64,000 nt of DNA. Source: Ruminococcus flavefaciens FD-1 (lineage in GTDB: Bacteria > Bacillota > Clostridia > Oscillospirales > Ruminococcaceae). How positions within the stretch are numbered: the stretch's first letter is position 1; every line of letters begins with the position of its first letter. Below are positions 1-9,745 of the stretch, in pieces. The notes below the pieces were generated by a model. The model was not told the origin of the DNA, did no database searches, and saw only the letters and a list, made by a program, of their open reading frames with translations. The stretch is from assembly GCA_000174895.1 (NCBI GenBank), contig ACOK01000114.1:1-64000 (forward strand). The letters are read 5' to 3'. A program made the position numbers and the translations under genes.

Positions 1-102
1 AAACAAAAACTGATAATACAGTTGTAAAGGAATAGGCTCAATTTAGATTGAAGAAATCTTGTATGATGAAATTATGATATTTCAATAATTGTGTGTGTAA
101 TA

Positions 103-127
103 ATCGGGGCTCTGCCCCGATTTTTTT
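103..127 (+). terminator. Rho-independent terminator of an upstream gene
   Basis: A perfect 8-bp stem (atcggggc / gccccgat, loop tct) is followed directly by seven T. It ends transcription of a gene lying left of the window. I see no coding signal in positions 1-100. Confidence 0.85.
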
Positions 128-131
128 ATGC

Positions 132-160
132 TTGATTTATTCGTTGAACTGTGGTATACT
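132..160 (+). promoter_or_regulatory. Sigma-A promoter of the AAA ATPase gene
   Basis: TTGATT at 132-137 and TATACT at 155-160 are separated by 17 bp, 56 bp before the start codon at 216. The preceding terminator at 103-127 makes the next gene an independent unit. Confidence 0.6.
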
Positions 161-215
161 ATTAACAGAACAATACTACAGCGATTTTAGGCACACAGTA
201 AGGAAGTGAGAATAG

Positions 216-1778
216 ATGAGTAAATGCTTTAATATAACCGGCTCATGTATACCTGAGCAGCATTATATGGTTGATATACATGAACGACTTGCAAAAATCA
301 GGGATATGATCGACAAGGGAGACTATTTCGTTATTAATCGTGGTCGCCAGTACGGAAAGACAACTACGCTGAACGGTTTAAGAAAATACCTGTCAGATTC
401 ATATTATGTTGTATTGATGGATTTTCAGCGTCAGATGAGTTCTGCTAAATTTAAGGATGAGCATTCATTTTCAGTAGCGTTTATTAAAGCTTTTATCAAC
501 TCACTTGAGAGAAATGAGTGTTCTGGACAGTTGATTACTGCTCTCAAAGAACTTAAAAATGGGATAAACGATGATCTTGATCTGGTTGAGTTGTTTTTGA
601 ATCTAAGTAAATTCTGCGGTTCAATAGAAAAACCTGTGGTGCTAATGATCGATGAAGTTGATCAGGCATCTAATAATCAGGTATTCCTTGATTTCCTTGC
701 ACAGCTCAGAGGGTATTATCTTGACAGATTTGAGTCACCAACATTCAAGTCTGTAATACTTGCAGGAGTATATGATGTTCGTAACCTGAAACTCAGAATC
801 CGTGAAGATACCGAACATAAGCACAACAGTCCATGGAACATAGCTGTTGAGTTTAATATTGATATGAGTCTTAGCATAGAGGGAATTGCAGATATGCTTG
901 ATGATTATGCAAAAGAAAACGATACTGACATAGATACCGTTTCTATAGCACAGGTAATTTATGACTACACTTCCGGCTATCCTGTGCTGGTATCAAACAT
1001 CTGTAAATACCTGGATGAAGAGATACATGAATGGACAGAGGAAGGCGTAATAAAGGCAGTAAACCGCATTCTTGCTGCGAATACTCCTCTGTTTGAATCT
1101 CTTATTAACAGGCTTGAAGATTATCCTGAGATGAAGAAAAGCCTCTATCAGATACTTACTAAAGGCGAAAGATTCTCGTTTAATCCAGATCACGAACCAA
1201 CAAAGCTGCTCCTGATGTTTGGCTTTGTGAAGGTTGAGGATGGAGCAGTTGTTATAGCTAACAGGATATTTGAGACGAGGCTGTATAATGATATGCTTAC
1301 CTCCGAGGAGATGAAGTCAACGCCTATCTCAAAGGCCGGATTATTTGATAAGCCTGAGTTTGTGAAAAATGGCATTCTTAATGTTGAACTTATCATCAGC
1401 CGATTCATCGATCACTTCCATGAGATTTACGGTGACAGCACCGAAAAGTTTATTGAGGAGGACGGCAGAAAGTGTTTCCTTGTATATCTTCGTCCTATAA
1501 TTAACGGAGTTGGAAACTATTATATCGAAGCACGTACACGTGATAACCGCCGTATGGACGTTGTTATCGACTATCTCGGCAAGAGGTATATCGTAGAGCT
1601 GAAAATATGGCACGGTCAGAAGTATAATGAAGACGGAGAAAAGCAGCTTTCAGATTATCTTGATTCATATAAGCTTAAAACCGGCTATTTGCTGACATTC
1701 AGCTTTAATAAGAATAAGCAAACAGGTATAAAGACTGTGCAGTATGAGGATAAAACTCTAATCGAGGCTGTTGTATAA
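216..1778 (+). CDS. AAA-like ATPase with C-terminal PD-(D/E)XK nuclease-like domain
   Basis: 520 aa. It is a P-loop ATPase of the AAA-like/DUF1703 kind, often found as solitary accessory genes in gut Firmicutes. Visible motifs are a Walker A (GRQYGKTT, residues about 43-50), a Walker B (VVLMIDEVD, about 141-149) and, near the C-terminus, a PD-(D/E)XK signature with D448 and E461-x-K463 (VELKIW) in a beta-alpha-beta context. The start is supported by the SD-like aaggaagtgag 6 bp upstream. The family is common but its function is unknown; a DNA- or phage-related role is only inferred from the nuclease fold. The gene sits alone, just outside the tRNA fragment at 1960. Confidence 0.75.
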   Translation: MSKCFNITGSCIPEQHYMVDIHERLAKIRDMIDKGDYFVINRGRQYGKTTTLNGLRKYLSDSYYVVLMDFQRQMSSAKFKDEHSFSVAFIKAFINSLERNECSGQLITALKELKNGINDDLDLVELFLNLSKFCGSIEKPVVLMIDEVDQASNNQVFLDFLAQLRGYYLDRFESPTFKSVILAGVYDVRNLKLRIREDTEHKHNSPWNIAVEFNIDMSLSIEGIADMLDDYAKENDTDIDTVSIAQVIYDYTSGYPVLVSNICKYLDEEIHEWTEEGVIKAVNRILAANTPLFESLINRLEDYPEMKKSLYQILTKGERFSFNPDHEPTKLLLMFGFVKVEDGAVVIANRIFETRLYNDMLTSEEMKSTPISKAGLFDKPEFVKNGILNVELIISRFIDHFHEIYGDSTEKFIEEDGRKCFLVYLRPIINGVGNYYIEARTRDNRRMDVVIDYLGKRYIVELKIWHGQKYNEDGEKQLSDYLDSYKLKTGYLLTFSFNKNKQTGIKTVQYEDKTLIEAVV

Positions 1779-1820
1779 AGCGTATTTGAAAAAAAGCCTC
1801 CCGAAGGAGACTAAAGTAAT

Positions 1821-1943
1821 GAAGTATGGTTGTACATCAACGCGTACATCAACCGCAACGATTTTTATTCCTCATGGCTTCGTCAGCCTTTACTGAGAAA
1901 TGCCTATTTTACGCACTCCGTGACACTTGGTGATCCTCAGTGA
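1821..1943 (+). pseudogene. Coding remnant without a start
   Basis: One frame reads 40 coherent residues (...INRNDFYSSWLRQPLLRN...) to a TGA at 1941-1943, but a stop lies just upstream and there is no start codon or ribosome site. It looks like the 3' end of a gene destroyed at the boundary of the tRNA fragment. Family not recognised. Confidence 0.35.
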
Positions 1944-1959
1944 AACATAGAAAAGGAAG

Positions 1960-2004
1960 CTCATAACCCGAAGGTCGTTGGTTCAAATCCAGCCGCCGCA
2001 ACCA
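1960..2004 (+). repeat. 3' fragment of tRNA-Met(CAT), attachment-site-like, copy 1
   Basis: The sequence runs from an anticodon loop ctCATaa (1960-1966) through a T arm (GTTGG-TTCAAAT-CCAGC) and an acceptor 3' strand to CCA at 2002-2004. No matching 5' half exists: the bases before the loop pair with neither the anticodon stem nor the acceptor strand. Such 3' tRNA halves are classic scars of tyrosine-integrase elements. A nearly identical copy lies at 25798-25842 in the same orientation. Confidence 0.8.
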
Positions 2005-2008
2005 GAAA

Positions 2009-2038
2009 AATCCCCGAAACTAAGCCGTTTCGGGGATT
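2009..2038 (+). terminator. tRNA-type terminator, copy 1
   Basis: A perfect 12-bp stem (aatccccgaaac / gtttcggggatt, loop taagcc) follows the tRNA fragment. Downstream is acttattttt. The whole block, including this hairpin, is duplicated at 25847-25876. Confidence 0.7.
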
Positions 2039-2102
2039 ACTTATTTTTATCGGATTTGTGATTTGACCCCATTTGACCCCTTAACTTAAAAATGATATAT
2101 CG

Positions 2103-2130
2103 GGAGCAGGTTTAGCAGCCTGCTCCTTTA
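2103..2130 (+). terminator. Terminator-like hairpin, copy 1
   Basis: An 8-bp stem ggagcagg / cctgctcc with loop tttagcag is followed by tttat. The duplicated block stops here: the sequence after this hairpin differs from that after the second copy (25931-25954). Confidence 0.6.
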
Positions 2131-2238
2131 TGTTTTCCTTAATAAAGAAAGTTTATTTGATAGTCAAACGTTATCTGGCAAAGCTCAAAAAGAAGATCGC
2201 CAAGCGTGAGAAAACTGTCATTGACGAGATAAAGGAGC

Positions 2239-3597
2239 TTGACAAGGACAAACTTTGCGCAAAAAATGACTATGCATCATGTTTGTATCCGAGCAGCTTG
2301 TGGCGTTGCAGTTTTCACTGCCTTAGGACAAGTGCTCGGCAAGTCGAATCTGATCAAAAAAGCGAACCGTATGCGGACGGAAAAGCGCTCTCAGCCGCAA
2401 ATCAAAAACGGCGATATTCTCCTGACCATGATCGGGCTTCTGTCGCTCGGAAAATCGGACTTTGAGAATGTCAATGAGTTTCATAAGGACGAGGAATTCT
2501 ACAAGATCGCATTCGGTATCGCTTATGGTATTCCTTCGGAATCTTCGCTCAGAAACCGGCTTGACGGCATCGGAGTGTCAATGAATCGGGAGATTCTCGA
2601 CGGCAATGTCGATATGTTCCTGTCCTGCAAATATGAGCCGTCAGCCCTTCAAAACGACTGTGTTCCGGTAGATATTGATGTTTCTCCGTTCGATAATTCC
2701 GGCAGCCATAAAGCAGGTGTTTCCCGCACCTACAAGATCTTCGACGGCTATGCGCCGATCTTTGCCTACATCGGAACCGAGGGCTATCTCTGCAACGCAG
2801 AGCTTCGTGAGGGAAAGCAGCATTGTCAGAGCGGAACGCCGGAATTTCTCTCCGAAACCATCGCAGCAGCGAAGCAGATGACGAAAAAGCCGTTGTTGTT
2901 CCGCATGGATTCTGGCAATGATGCGCTTGAAAATATGTTGCTTCTGCATTGGCAGGATCCGCAGTTGAAGTTCCTGATCAAGCATAATTTTCGCCGTGAA
3001 GACCGTTATGCAATCGAAGAGGAACTGAAATCCGTCTGCAAAAATGTGAAGCATCCCAGAGAAGGGAAAACCGTCTATATCGGCAGTACATGGCAGAATT
3101 TTGAAACGAAAAAGGACGGAAAATTCGCCATTCGCATGGTTTACGAGATCACCGAAAGAACGACATCTGCTGATGGTCAGGAGATGCTTTTTCCGGAAAC
3201 AGAAATTGATATGTACTGGACATCGCTCGATGTTTCTGACGAGGAAGTGATTGCGCTGTACCATAATCATGCTGTCTGTGAACAGTATCACAGCGAGATC
3301 AAGACTGACATGGGCATCGAACGCCTGCCCAGCGGCAAGTTTGATACGAATGCACTGATTCTGAAACTGACCATGATCGCTTACAATATTCTTCGCATCA
3401 TCTGAACGGCTGCCATTAAGGGGAATGATATGCCTGTACGTCAAAGCACGATCAAGCGTAGAAGGATTCGGACGGTGATCGACAATCTGATTCTGCTCGC
3501 CGGACATTTGACGGATCACGCACGGAAGTTACGCTTATCTCTTGGTCACTGTAACGGCTGGATTTGTACCTTTCTGAGAGTGGAAAATTCGCTTTGA
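2239..3597 (+). pseudogene. IS1380-family transposase, interrupted by an in-frame stop
   Basis: Codons from 2239 encode a DDE transposase of the IS1380 type: a VDIDVSPFDNSG segment with the first acidic residues, FRMDSGND with the second Asp, and a C-terminal EQYHSEIKTDMGIERLPSG helix with the Glu. Translation halts at TGA 3403-3405, yet the same frame continues for 63 codons to TGA 3595-3597 with a normal IS1380 tail (RRRIRTVIDNLILLAGHL). One substitution, probably Gly GGA to TGA, therefore truncated it. The N-terminal start is uncertain (TTG at 2239, ATG at 2266 or 2272). A short Lys-rich frame upstream (2130-2240) may be the interrupted host sequence. Terminal inverted repeats were not securely found. 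Confidence 0.85.
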
Positions 3598-3733
3598 GTT
3601 TTGCGAAATCAGGTTAAATATTAAACGGAATGATTCAAAAAGTATGTTTTTTTCTGCAAAAAGTCATTTTCATTTTGAATGATATGGGTTAAAATTATTA
3701 TAGAGAATCCATTTCTTTCAGGAGGTCGGAATT

Positions 3734-6700
3734 ATGAAAAAACTAATTACAACCATTCTCGCATCGGCATTATCTATCAATACTCTGGTGATAGCTCCCA
3801 TAAACATATCCGCCGCAGGCAGTACATTTGAGTTTGAAAACGGAACTGTTTACGATACAGGGGACAACATAACTACTGTTGTCACGCTGTCCGGTGCAAG
3901 CGGAGGCAAGGCTGTTGAACTTAAAGATTCAGGCGACTCCGTGACTGTAAGCGTAAATGCTGAAAAAGACGGTATGCAGACACTTTCAATACGCTACAGT
4001 CAGCCTTATGACGAGAACGGCAAGTATCAGAACGTCATTGTCAACGGTGAGAATATAGGGCAGATATTCTGTGCCTACACTGGAGAAGGTCAGTTCAGGA
4101 CGGTCAGTATCTCAGCGGGTCTTAGATCGGGTGATAATACCGTCACAGTTGAGGGTTCATGGGGTTGGACTTATCTGGACTGCATAACGATTGGAGAAAC
4201 CTCTGTTAGTGTTGGTGCAAATCCTATTATCAGCAGAAATGCTCCGGCATACTCCGGAAAATCGGATAGTGCTTCATCGGGAAACGATGATAAATACTAT
4301 ACATTCTGGACTTCAGCTCCGAACGACTACCTTGCATATGACCTTTCTGCTGTTCCCATATCGCAGCGTAAAAAGGTGCTTGCGGTCTGGTACAATACAA
4401 GCACATACGACAACATCGGCATTTATGTAAACAAGGACGCAGAACCGGTGGATTATACAATTGAGGTCAACAAAGCGGCAGGCGGAAGCTATCCCGCAGC
4501 GGGGTGGGAGGCCGCAGAGACTGTAACCGGCAACGGCTACAGCTCCCGGCAGCACCTTATTGATATGGACGGATATAACTGGATACGCATGAAAGTCACT
4601 AAGGCAAACGGAAGCAAGGTCAGCCTGAATTTTGACATTCACGATGCTTCAAACGGTGTCTCCGACAGCTGGATATTTTTCGGAGATTCCATTACCGCAG
4701 GCAGCATGGTGAATGCCTACGGAACAGGCTATGCGGCATTCGTAAATCAGCTTGACAGCAGCTTTTTCCCAGTGCAGGAAAACGGCGGTATCGGCGGTAT
4801 ATCGAGCCGTGACGGAAAGGAGAACATTGACAAGTGGCTTAGCACAAGTCCAGCAAAATATGTGAGCATCGCATACGGAACTAACGACGCATGGGGCAAT
4901 CCCAACAATGCTCAGAGCTATTATGAGAATACAAAGTATATGATAGATGCTGTTCTGAACGCCGGAAAAGTTCCGGTTCTGCCGAAAATTCCTTATGCAA
5001 CAAATTCAGATGTTGGTTCAAACACAGGATATTATAATGCCATGATAGACAAGCTTTACAATGAATACGGTGACAAACTGGTTCATGGCCCTGACTTCGA
5101 TGAATTCTTCCGGAATAACACATGGGGACTCAGCGATGACGGTGTTCACCCCAATTCTGACGGTTACGAAGCAATGCGAAAGCTCTGGGCTGAGACAATG
5201 TATGAGAATGTCTACAAAAAAATGTCTGTTGATACAGATGACGCTTTTGTAAAAGGTGATGTCAGCGGCGACGGTGAGTTCAATGTGGCTGACATTGTGA
5301 TCTTGCAGAAGTGGCTGCTTGCAGTACCAAACACTGAGCTTGCAAACTGGAAAGCCGGTGACCTCTGTGAGGACGGCAGACTTGATGTTTTCGATATGGT
5401 TCAGATGAGAAAGCTCCTGACACAGCAGATCGAGACTCCGCACGAGGATTTTCTCGCAGTATATGAGGCTGAAAATGCAGTAATATCCGGAAATATCGCA
5501 GTAAGTGACGACTCGTCTGCTTCCGGAGGAAAGGCTGTCGGCAGCTTTTCCGACGATGGAGATGACCTTGCGTTTACAATAGAAGTTCCCGCAGCAGGCA
5601 GCTACTGTTTCACCCTCACATCAAAGGGAATGGGCGGAGACAAGTATAATGAGGTGCTTGTTGACGGTGAAAATATCGGCGGATTTGAAAGCAAGGGAAA
5701 TGTGTACTCTGAGACATCGCTCCGCAGAGTAATGCTCACTGCCGGAAAACATACAGTTTCAATTAAAAAGTCTTGGGGCTGGATAATGGTGGACAGTCTT
5801 AAAGTTACAACAGATGATGTGATCTCAAACAGCGTTTACAATGTTGAGAATAAGCTGATAAATTCAAATGCTGACGAGTGTGCAAAGGAGCTTTTCAGCT
5901 ATCTATGTGACAGCTACGGGAAATACACTCTTGCAGGGCAGGTCTGCAATGACGGTCTTAACGGTGATGAGTTCAGAGCGATATACGAAGCTACAGGCAA
6001 ATATCCTGCTATCGTGGGACTTGACATGATGGACTACTGCCCCTCACGTCAGGCCAAGGGCGCACGCTCAAATGCTGTGGAGACAGCGATCGACTTCCAC
6101 AGTCACGGCGGTATCGCCACATTCTGCTGGCACTGGAACGCTCCCGATAAGTACATGAAATCCGGCGATACCGAGCAGGGGACTCCGAGGTGGTGGGGAG
6201 GGTTCAATACCTCAAACACCAATTTCGACATTGCCGCTGTTATGGACGGCAAAGACCCCGAGGGCAAGGCTCTCATTGACGCAGATATTGCTGAGATAGC
6301 AAAGCAGCTGAACCGACTCCGTGACGCAGGAGTTCCCGTACTGTGGAGACCTCTGCACGAGGCTTCAGGCGGCTGGTTCTGGTGGGGAGCTAAAGGTTCT
6401 GATGCTTACAAGCAGCTCTGGTACTATCTTTACGACCAGCTTACGAATGTTTACGGCTGCAATAACCTGATATGGGTGTGGAACGGTCAGAATCCCGACT
6501 GGTACCCCGGAGATGATTATGTAGATATTATCGGCGAGGACATTTATGCCGGCGAAAGAAGCTACGGTGCACAGAATGCAAAGTTCTCGGAACTGCTTGA
6601 ATATTCCGGCACGAACAAGATAATTGCACTTACTGAAAACGGCACAGTTTTCGATATCGACAATGTAGTTGCAGCAAATTCTCGCTGGGCATGGTTCGGA

Positions 6701-6829
6701 ACGTGGTGCGGAGATTTCGTGGTGAGCAGCGGTCATTATTCCGAGACATTCACTGAAAAAGAAATAATGAAAAAGACCTACAACAGTGAATATGTCATAA
6801 CCCTTGACGAGCTGCCGTGGAACAATTGA
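3734..6829 (+). CDS. Cellulosomal bifunctional enzyme: CBM35, SGNH acetylesterase, dockerin, CBM35, GH26 beta-mannanase
   Basis: 1031 aa, secreted. Signal peptide 1-28; CBM35-like module about 30-155 (FEFENG...GSWGW); jelly-roll linker 157-300; SGNH esterase 315-500 with GDSITAG, GTND and DGVHPN; dockerin 507-565 with two Ca loops (GDVSGDGEFNVAD and AGDLCEDGRLDVFD); a second CBM35 575-695 (YEAENA...SWGW); GH26 from 700 with acid/base E876 in WRPLHEA and nucleophile E968 in ALTENG. The esterase plus jelly-roll resembles CE2/CE17 acetyl-mannan esterases. Together the modules would deacetylate and cut acetylated (galacto)mannan while docked to a cohesin. A strong AGGAGG lies 7 bp before the ATG. 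The GH97 gene follows after 12 bp, so the two are an operon. The dockerin is internal, not terminal. Confidence 0.9.
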   Translation: MKKLITTILASALSINTLVIAPINISAAGSTFEFENGTVYDTGDNITTVVTLSGASGGKAVELKDSGDSVTVSVNAEKDGMQTLSIRYSQPYDENGKYQNVIVNGENIGQIFCAYTGEGQFRTVSISAGLRSGDNTVTVEGSWGWTYLDCITIGETSVSVGANPIISRNAPAYSGKSDSASSGNDDKYYTFWTSAPNDYLAYDLSAVPISQRKKVLAVWYNTSTYDNIGIYVNKDAEPVDYTIEVNKAAGGSYPAAGWEAAETVTGNGYSSRQHLIDMDGYNWIRMKVTKANGSKVSLNFDIHDASNGVSDSWIFFGDSITAGSMVNAYGTGYAAFVNQLDSSFFPVQENGGIGGISSRDGKENIDKWLSTSPAKYVSIAYGTNDAWGNPNNAQSYYENTKYMIDAVLNAGKVPVLPKIPYATNSDVGSNTGYYNAMIDKLYNEYGDKLVHGPDFDEFFRNNTWGLSDDGVHPNSDGYEAMRKLWAETMYENVYKKMSVDTDDAFVKGDVSGDGEFNVADIVILQKWLLAVPNTELANWKAGDLCEDGRLDVFDMVQMRKLLTQQIETPHEDFLAVYEAENAVISGNIAVSDDSSASGGKAVGSFSDDGDDLAFTIEVPAAGSYCFTLTSKGMGGDKYNEVLVDGENIGGFESKGNVYSETSLRRVMLTAGKHTVSIKKSWGWIMVDSLKVTTDDVISNSVYNVENKLINSNADECAKELFSYLCDSYGKYTLAGQVCNDGLNGDEFRAIYEATGKYPAIVGLDMMDYCPSRQAKGARSNAVETAIDFHSHGGIATFCWHWNAPDKYMKSGDTEQGTPRWWGGFNTSNTNFDIAAVMDGKDPEGKALIDADIAEIAKQLNRLRDAGVPVLWRPLHEASGGWFWWGAKGSDAYKQLWYYLYDQLTNVYGCNNLIWVWNGQNPDWYPGDDYVDIIGEDIYAGERSYGAQNAKFSELLEYSGTNKIIALTENGTVFDIDNVVAANSRWAWFGTWCGDFVVSSGHYSETFTEKEIMKKTYNSEYVITLDELPWNN

Positions 6830-6841
6830 GAGGTGATTATC

Positions 6842-9500
6842 ATGAAATGTAAAAAGTGTATTGCATTAGCAATATCCTTCTTCACTGCGTTGAATTTAGG
6901 GATTTTTTCATCTGCAGTAAATTCAGCTAATGAAATCGAAAGCTATGTAAATACGTCAGCTACAAGTCAGGGTGTCTACAGTTCATCTGTCGAAAGCGTT
7001 TTGTCTGCACCGGAAACTATAGTTTCACTGAATGGCACGACACTTACAAGTATTCCCGAATTGCAGAGTGTATCTCCCGATGCTTCACTGACAACAAAGA
7101 TATGGAAAGACGCAAAGGGGAGTTATTACTATTCCGTCCACAAGGCGGATAATTTAGAAATGGGGATTGTAATTGAGCCATCAAAACTAGGACTTATAAC
7201 CTCAACTGAAAATCTGTCCGAGGGATTTACAACAGACGCAGCATCAGTGACAAAAGTATCATTTGATGAGAATTATACAATGCCATTCGGCAAGCACAGT
7301 CAGCTTCGTAACAATTACAATGAACTGTCGTTTCCGCTTATCAAGGGCGATTCAGTTCTGACGGTTATTGTTCGTATGTATGATGATGGAATGGCTTTTC
7401 GTTATTCTTTGAATCACGGTGCTGAAGTAACAGCGGAGGTCAGTGAGGTTGTTTTTCCCGAAAGCGGAACATTCTGGGGCAGTATGCCAAATGCTACATA
7501 TGAGTATGAGATTGGTCAGTTCAACATCAGGGATATGACCTTGAATCAATTCGACTGTTCTGTTCCGCTGACAGGGCATATTTCGGACAAATACTGGATA
7601 TTGCTTTCAGAAGCGAATGTCTTTAACGAGTCTGATCCTTACTGTGCAGGGTTTCTGAAAACTGAAAAGGGAAGCCCGTGCTCTGAAATGGCGTTTCGGC
7701 AACAAGGTCGATACCGTAAAAATGAATGGACCGTTTGCTACTCCGTGGAGAGCGGCAATAATTGCAGACAATCTGAATGACATGACGTGCAGTGATATGA
7801 TACTTGACCTGAATCCGCCCTCAGTTATCAAGGATACAAGCTGGATAAAGCCGGGAAAGGTCGCATGGTCATGGTGGAGCAGCGGCGGAGATTCGCCCAT
7901 AGAGTATCATATGCAAAAGGATTACATTGACTTTGCCTCTGAAAATGGCTGGGATTACGTCTGCCTTGATTTCGGCTGGGCACTCTGGGACAATAGTTCA
8001 GAAAAAGTCAAAGAGCTTTGCGAATACGGAGCTTCAAAAGGCATTGGAATCTATCTCTGGTACGGAGTGAACAACATCTGCCATTACGACTACACTGACA
8101 GTTTCGGAAATCACGCTTATCCCTATTATTCGCTTCTTGACGAGACAACGATAAGGCGTGAGTTTGAGCGTATAAAAGGTCTGGGAGTCAAAGGTGTTAA
8201 GGTAGATTATTATGAAAGCGACACTCAAGATACTATGAAACAGATGTATCTCTGCATGGATATAGCTGCAGAGAATAAGTTAATGGTACTTTTCCACGGC
8301 TGTACTATGCCTCACGGCGAGAGCCGTACATATCCAAATGTTGTATCATACGAGGCGGTTTACGGCACGGAATACTACAAATGGCGTGATACTCCGTCTC
8401 TGACGAACCGTATAAATTATCCTTTTAACAGAAACGTTGTCGGCTCTGCAGACTTCACTCCCACTGGCACTCCCATTGATGGCATAAACGCAACAGCAGG
8501 ATTTGCACTTTCCGACGTAGTAACTATTGAATCGGGAGTCCAGCATTTCGCTCAGTCTGCATATACCTATGAGGGCTCGTCTGCGCTCCCTGTGCTGAAC
8601 GATGTACCTGTTGCGTGGGATGATATGAAGGTGCTGGACGGCTATCCCATGCAGTTAAGTGTTATTGGCAGAAAAAGCGGTGATGACTGGTACATCGGAG
8701 CAGCAACGATACAACCGAGGACGATAAACATAAAACTCAGCGATATTATAACTGATGATACAGTATATAACGCATATATTTTCGGTGATAATTCAGACGG
8801 CAGCGCCATTGAAGTGAAAACGCTCAGTGACCTTACAAAAGACAGCATTATTACTCAAAATCTTCTCCCAAACGGAGGATGCATGATAAAACTGACAAGA
8901 GACGGAATGAAGCTGACAACGCATTACTCAAATTATAAGTTCTATGAAGCTGAAAATGCACAGCTTTCAGGCTTTGCATCAGTTACCTCAGACAAATATT
9001 GTTCTGGAAACACTTATGTCGGGTATGTAGGCGGTGGAAGAGATAGTTACATTACTTTCACGAATGTAACTGCAGAGAAGTCAGGAGAATATCCGCTGAG
9101 AATATACTATATCTCAGGAGAACCACGAAGTCTGAAAATTGATGTAAACGGAAAATATGCCGCAGCTCTTGACGGACTGTATGCAAATAAAAACGATTGG
9201 GTTGGAATTGCGGCAGTCAATACGAATGTTTATCTTAACGAGGGAACGAATACTATCAGACTTTACAATGACGAAGGCTATGCTCCGTCTATTGATCGAA
9301 TCGCAATTGTTAATTCTGCCGATGGGGTCATCGGTGATGTCAATGCTGACGGAAAGTTTAGTGTTACCGATCTTGTCATGATGCAGAAATATCTTCTCAA
9401 CAATGGTGAACTCACAGATTGGAAAGCTGGTGACTTATGTTCTGATGAAATAATTGATGTATTTGATTTGGTGATGATGAGACAACTCATTCTGAAATGA
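6842..9500 (+). pseudogene. GH97 putative alpha-galactosidase with CBM35 and dockerin, single-base frameshift
   Basis: The first frame, from ATG 6842 (SD gagaggtg; the in-frame GTG at 6833 lies inside the SD), gives a signal peptide and GH97 N-terminal beta-sandwich up to about 7676. The catalytic half continues in the +1 frame (KWRFGNKVDTV...TPWRAAIIAD...) to 9500. One extra base in the gggaagcccg stretch near 7666-7677 explains it. The catalytic region carries GVKVDYYESD, with an Asp where retaining GH97 alpha-galactosidases have their nucleophile, and an SYEAVYG glutamate. C-terminal modules are a CBM35/6-like YEAEN domain and a dockerin (GDVNADGKFSVTD, AGDLCSDEIIDVFD). With the upstream mannanase this would strip galactose from galactomannan. 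It may be intact in the living cell if the shift is an assembly error. Confidence 0.8.
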
Positions 9501-9710
9501 ACCAAAATGCAAGGAATCAGGTGCAAAAAGGCATTTACAATTCTATTGCTGTGAGTTATAATAAGTACAGAGATCACAGGAGTGCCATTGAGTATCTGCA
9601 CAATAGCTCACGGCATTGAAGTGACATCAGCTGAACTCCGGATAGCGGCTGCAGACAAATTCCTTTTTATCCGGAAAAACTTTGTAAACTGGGCAAATCA
9701 GAGAAAGAAA

Positions 9711-9745
9711 GCGTATCGACTCATAGTCGGTGCGCTTTCTTTGTA
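9711..9745. terminator. Bidirectional terminator-like hairpin between convergent genes
   Basis: aaagaaagcg pairs with cgctttcttt (9711-9742) with an inner partial stem. It separates the GH97 gene from the convergent regulator. The rest of 9501-9745 shows only weak hairpins and no ORF. Confidence 0.5.

Noticed and set aside
2130-2465. 111-aa ORF overlapping the IS1380 transposase
   Set aside because: Its second half is a shifted reading of the transposase, and its start follows a terminator hairpin without a ribosome site. Only the first 37 codons could be a remnant.
3403-3405. TGA recoded as an amino acid
   Set aside because: Intact core genes in the window end at TGA or TAA in the normal way; the two internal TGA codons are in decayed transposases only.
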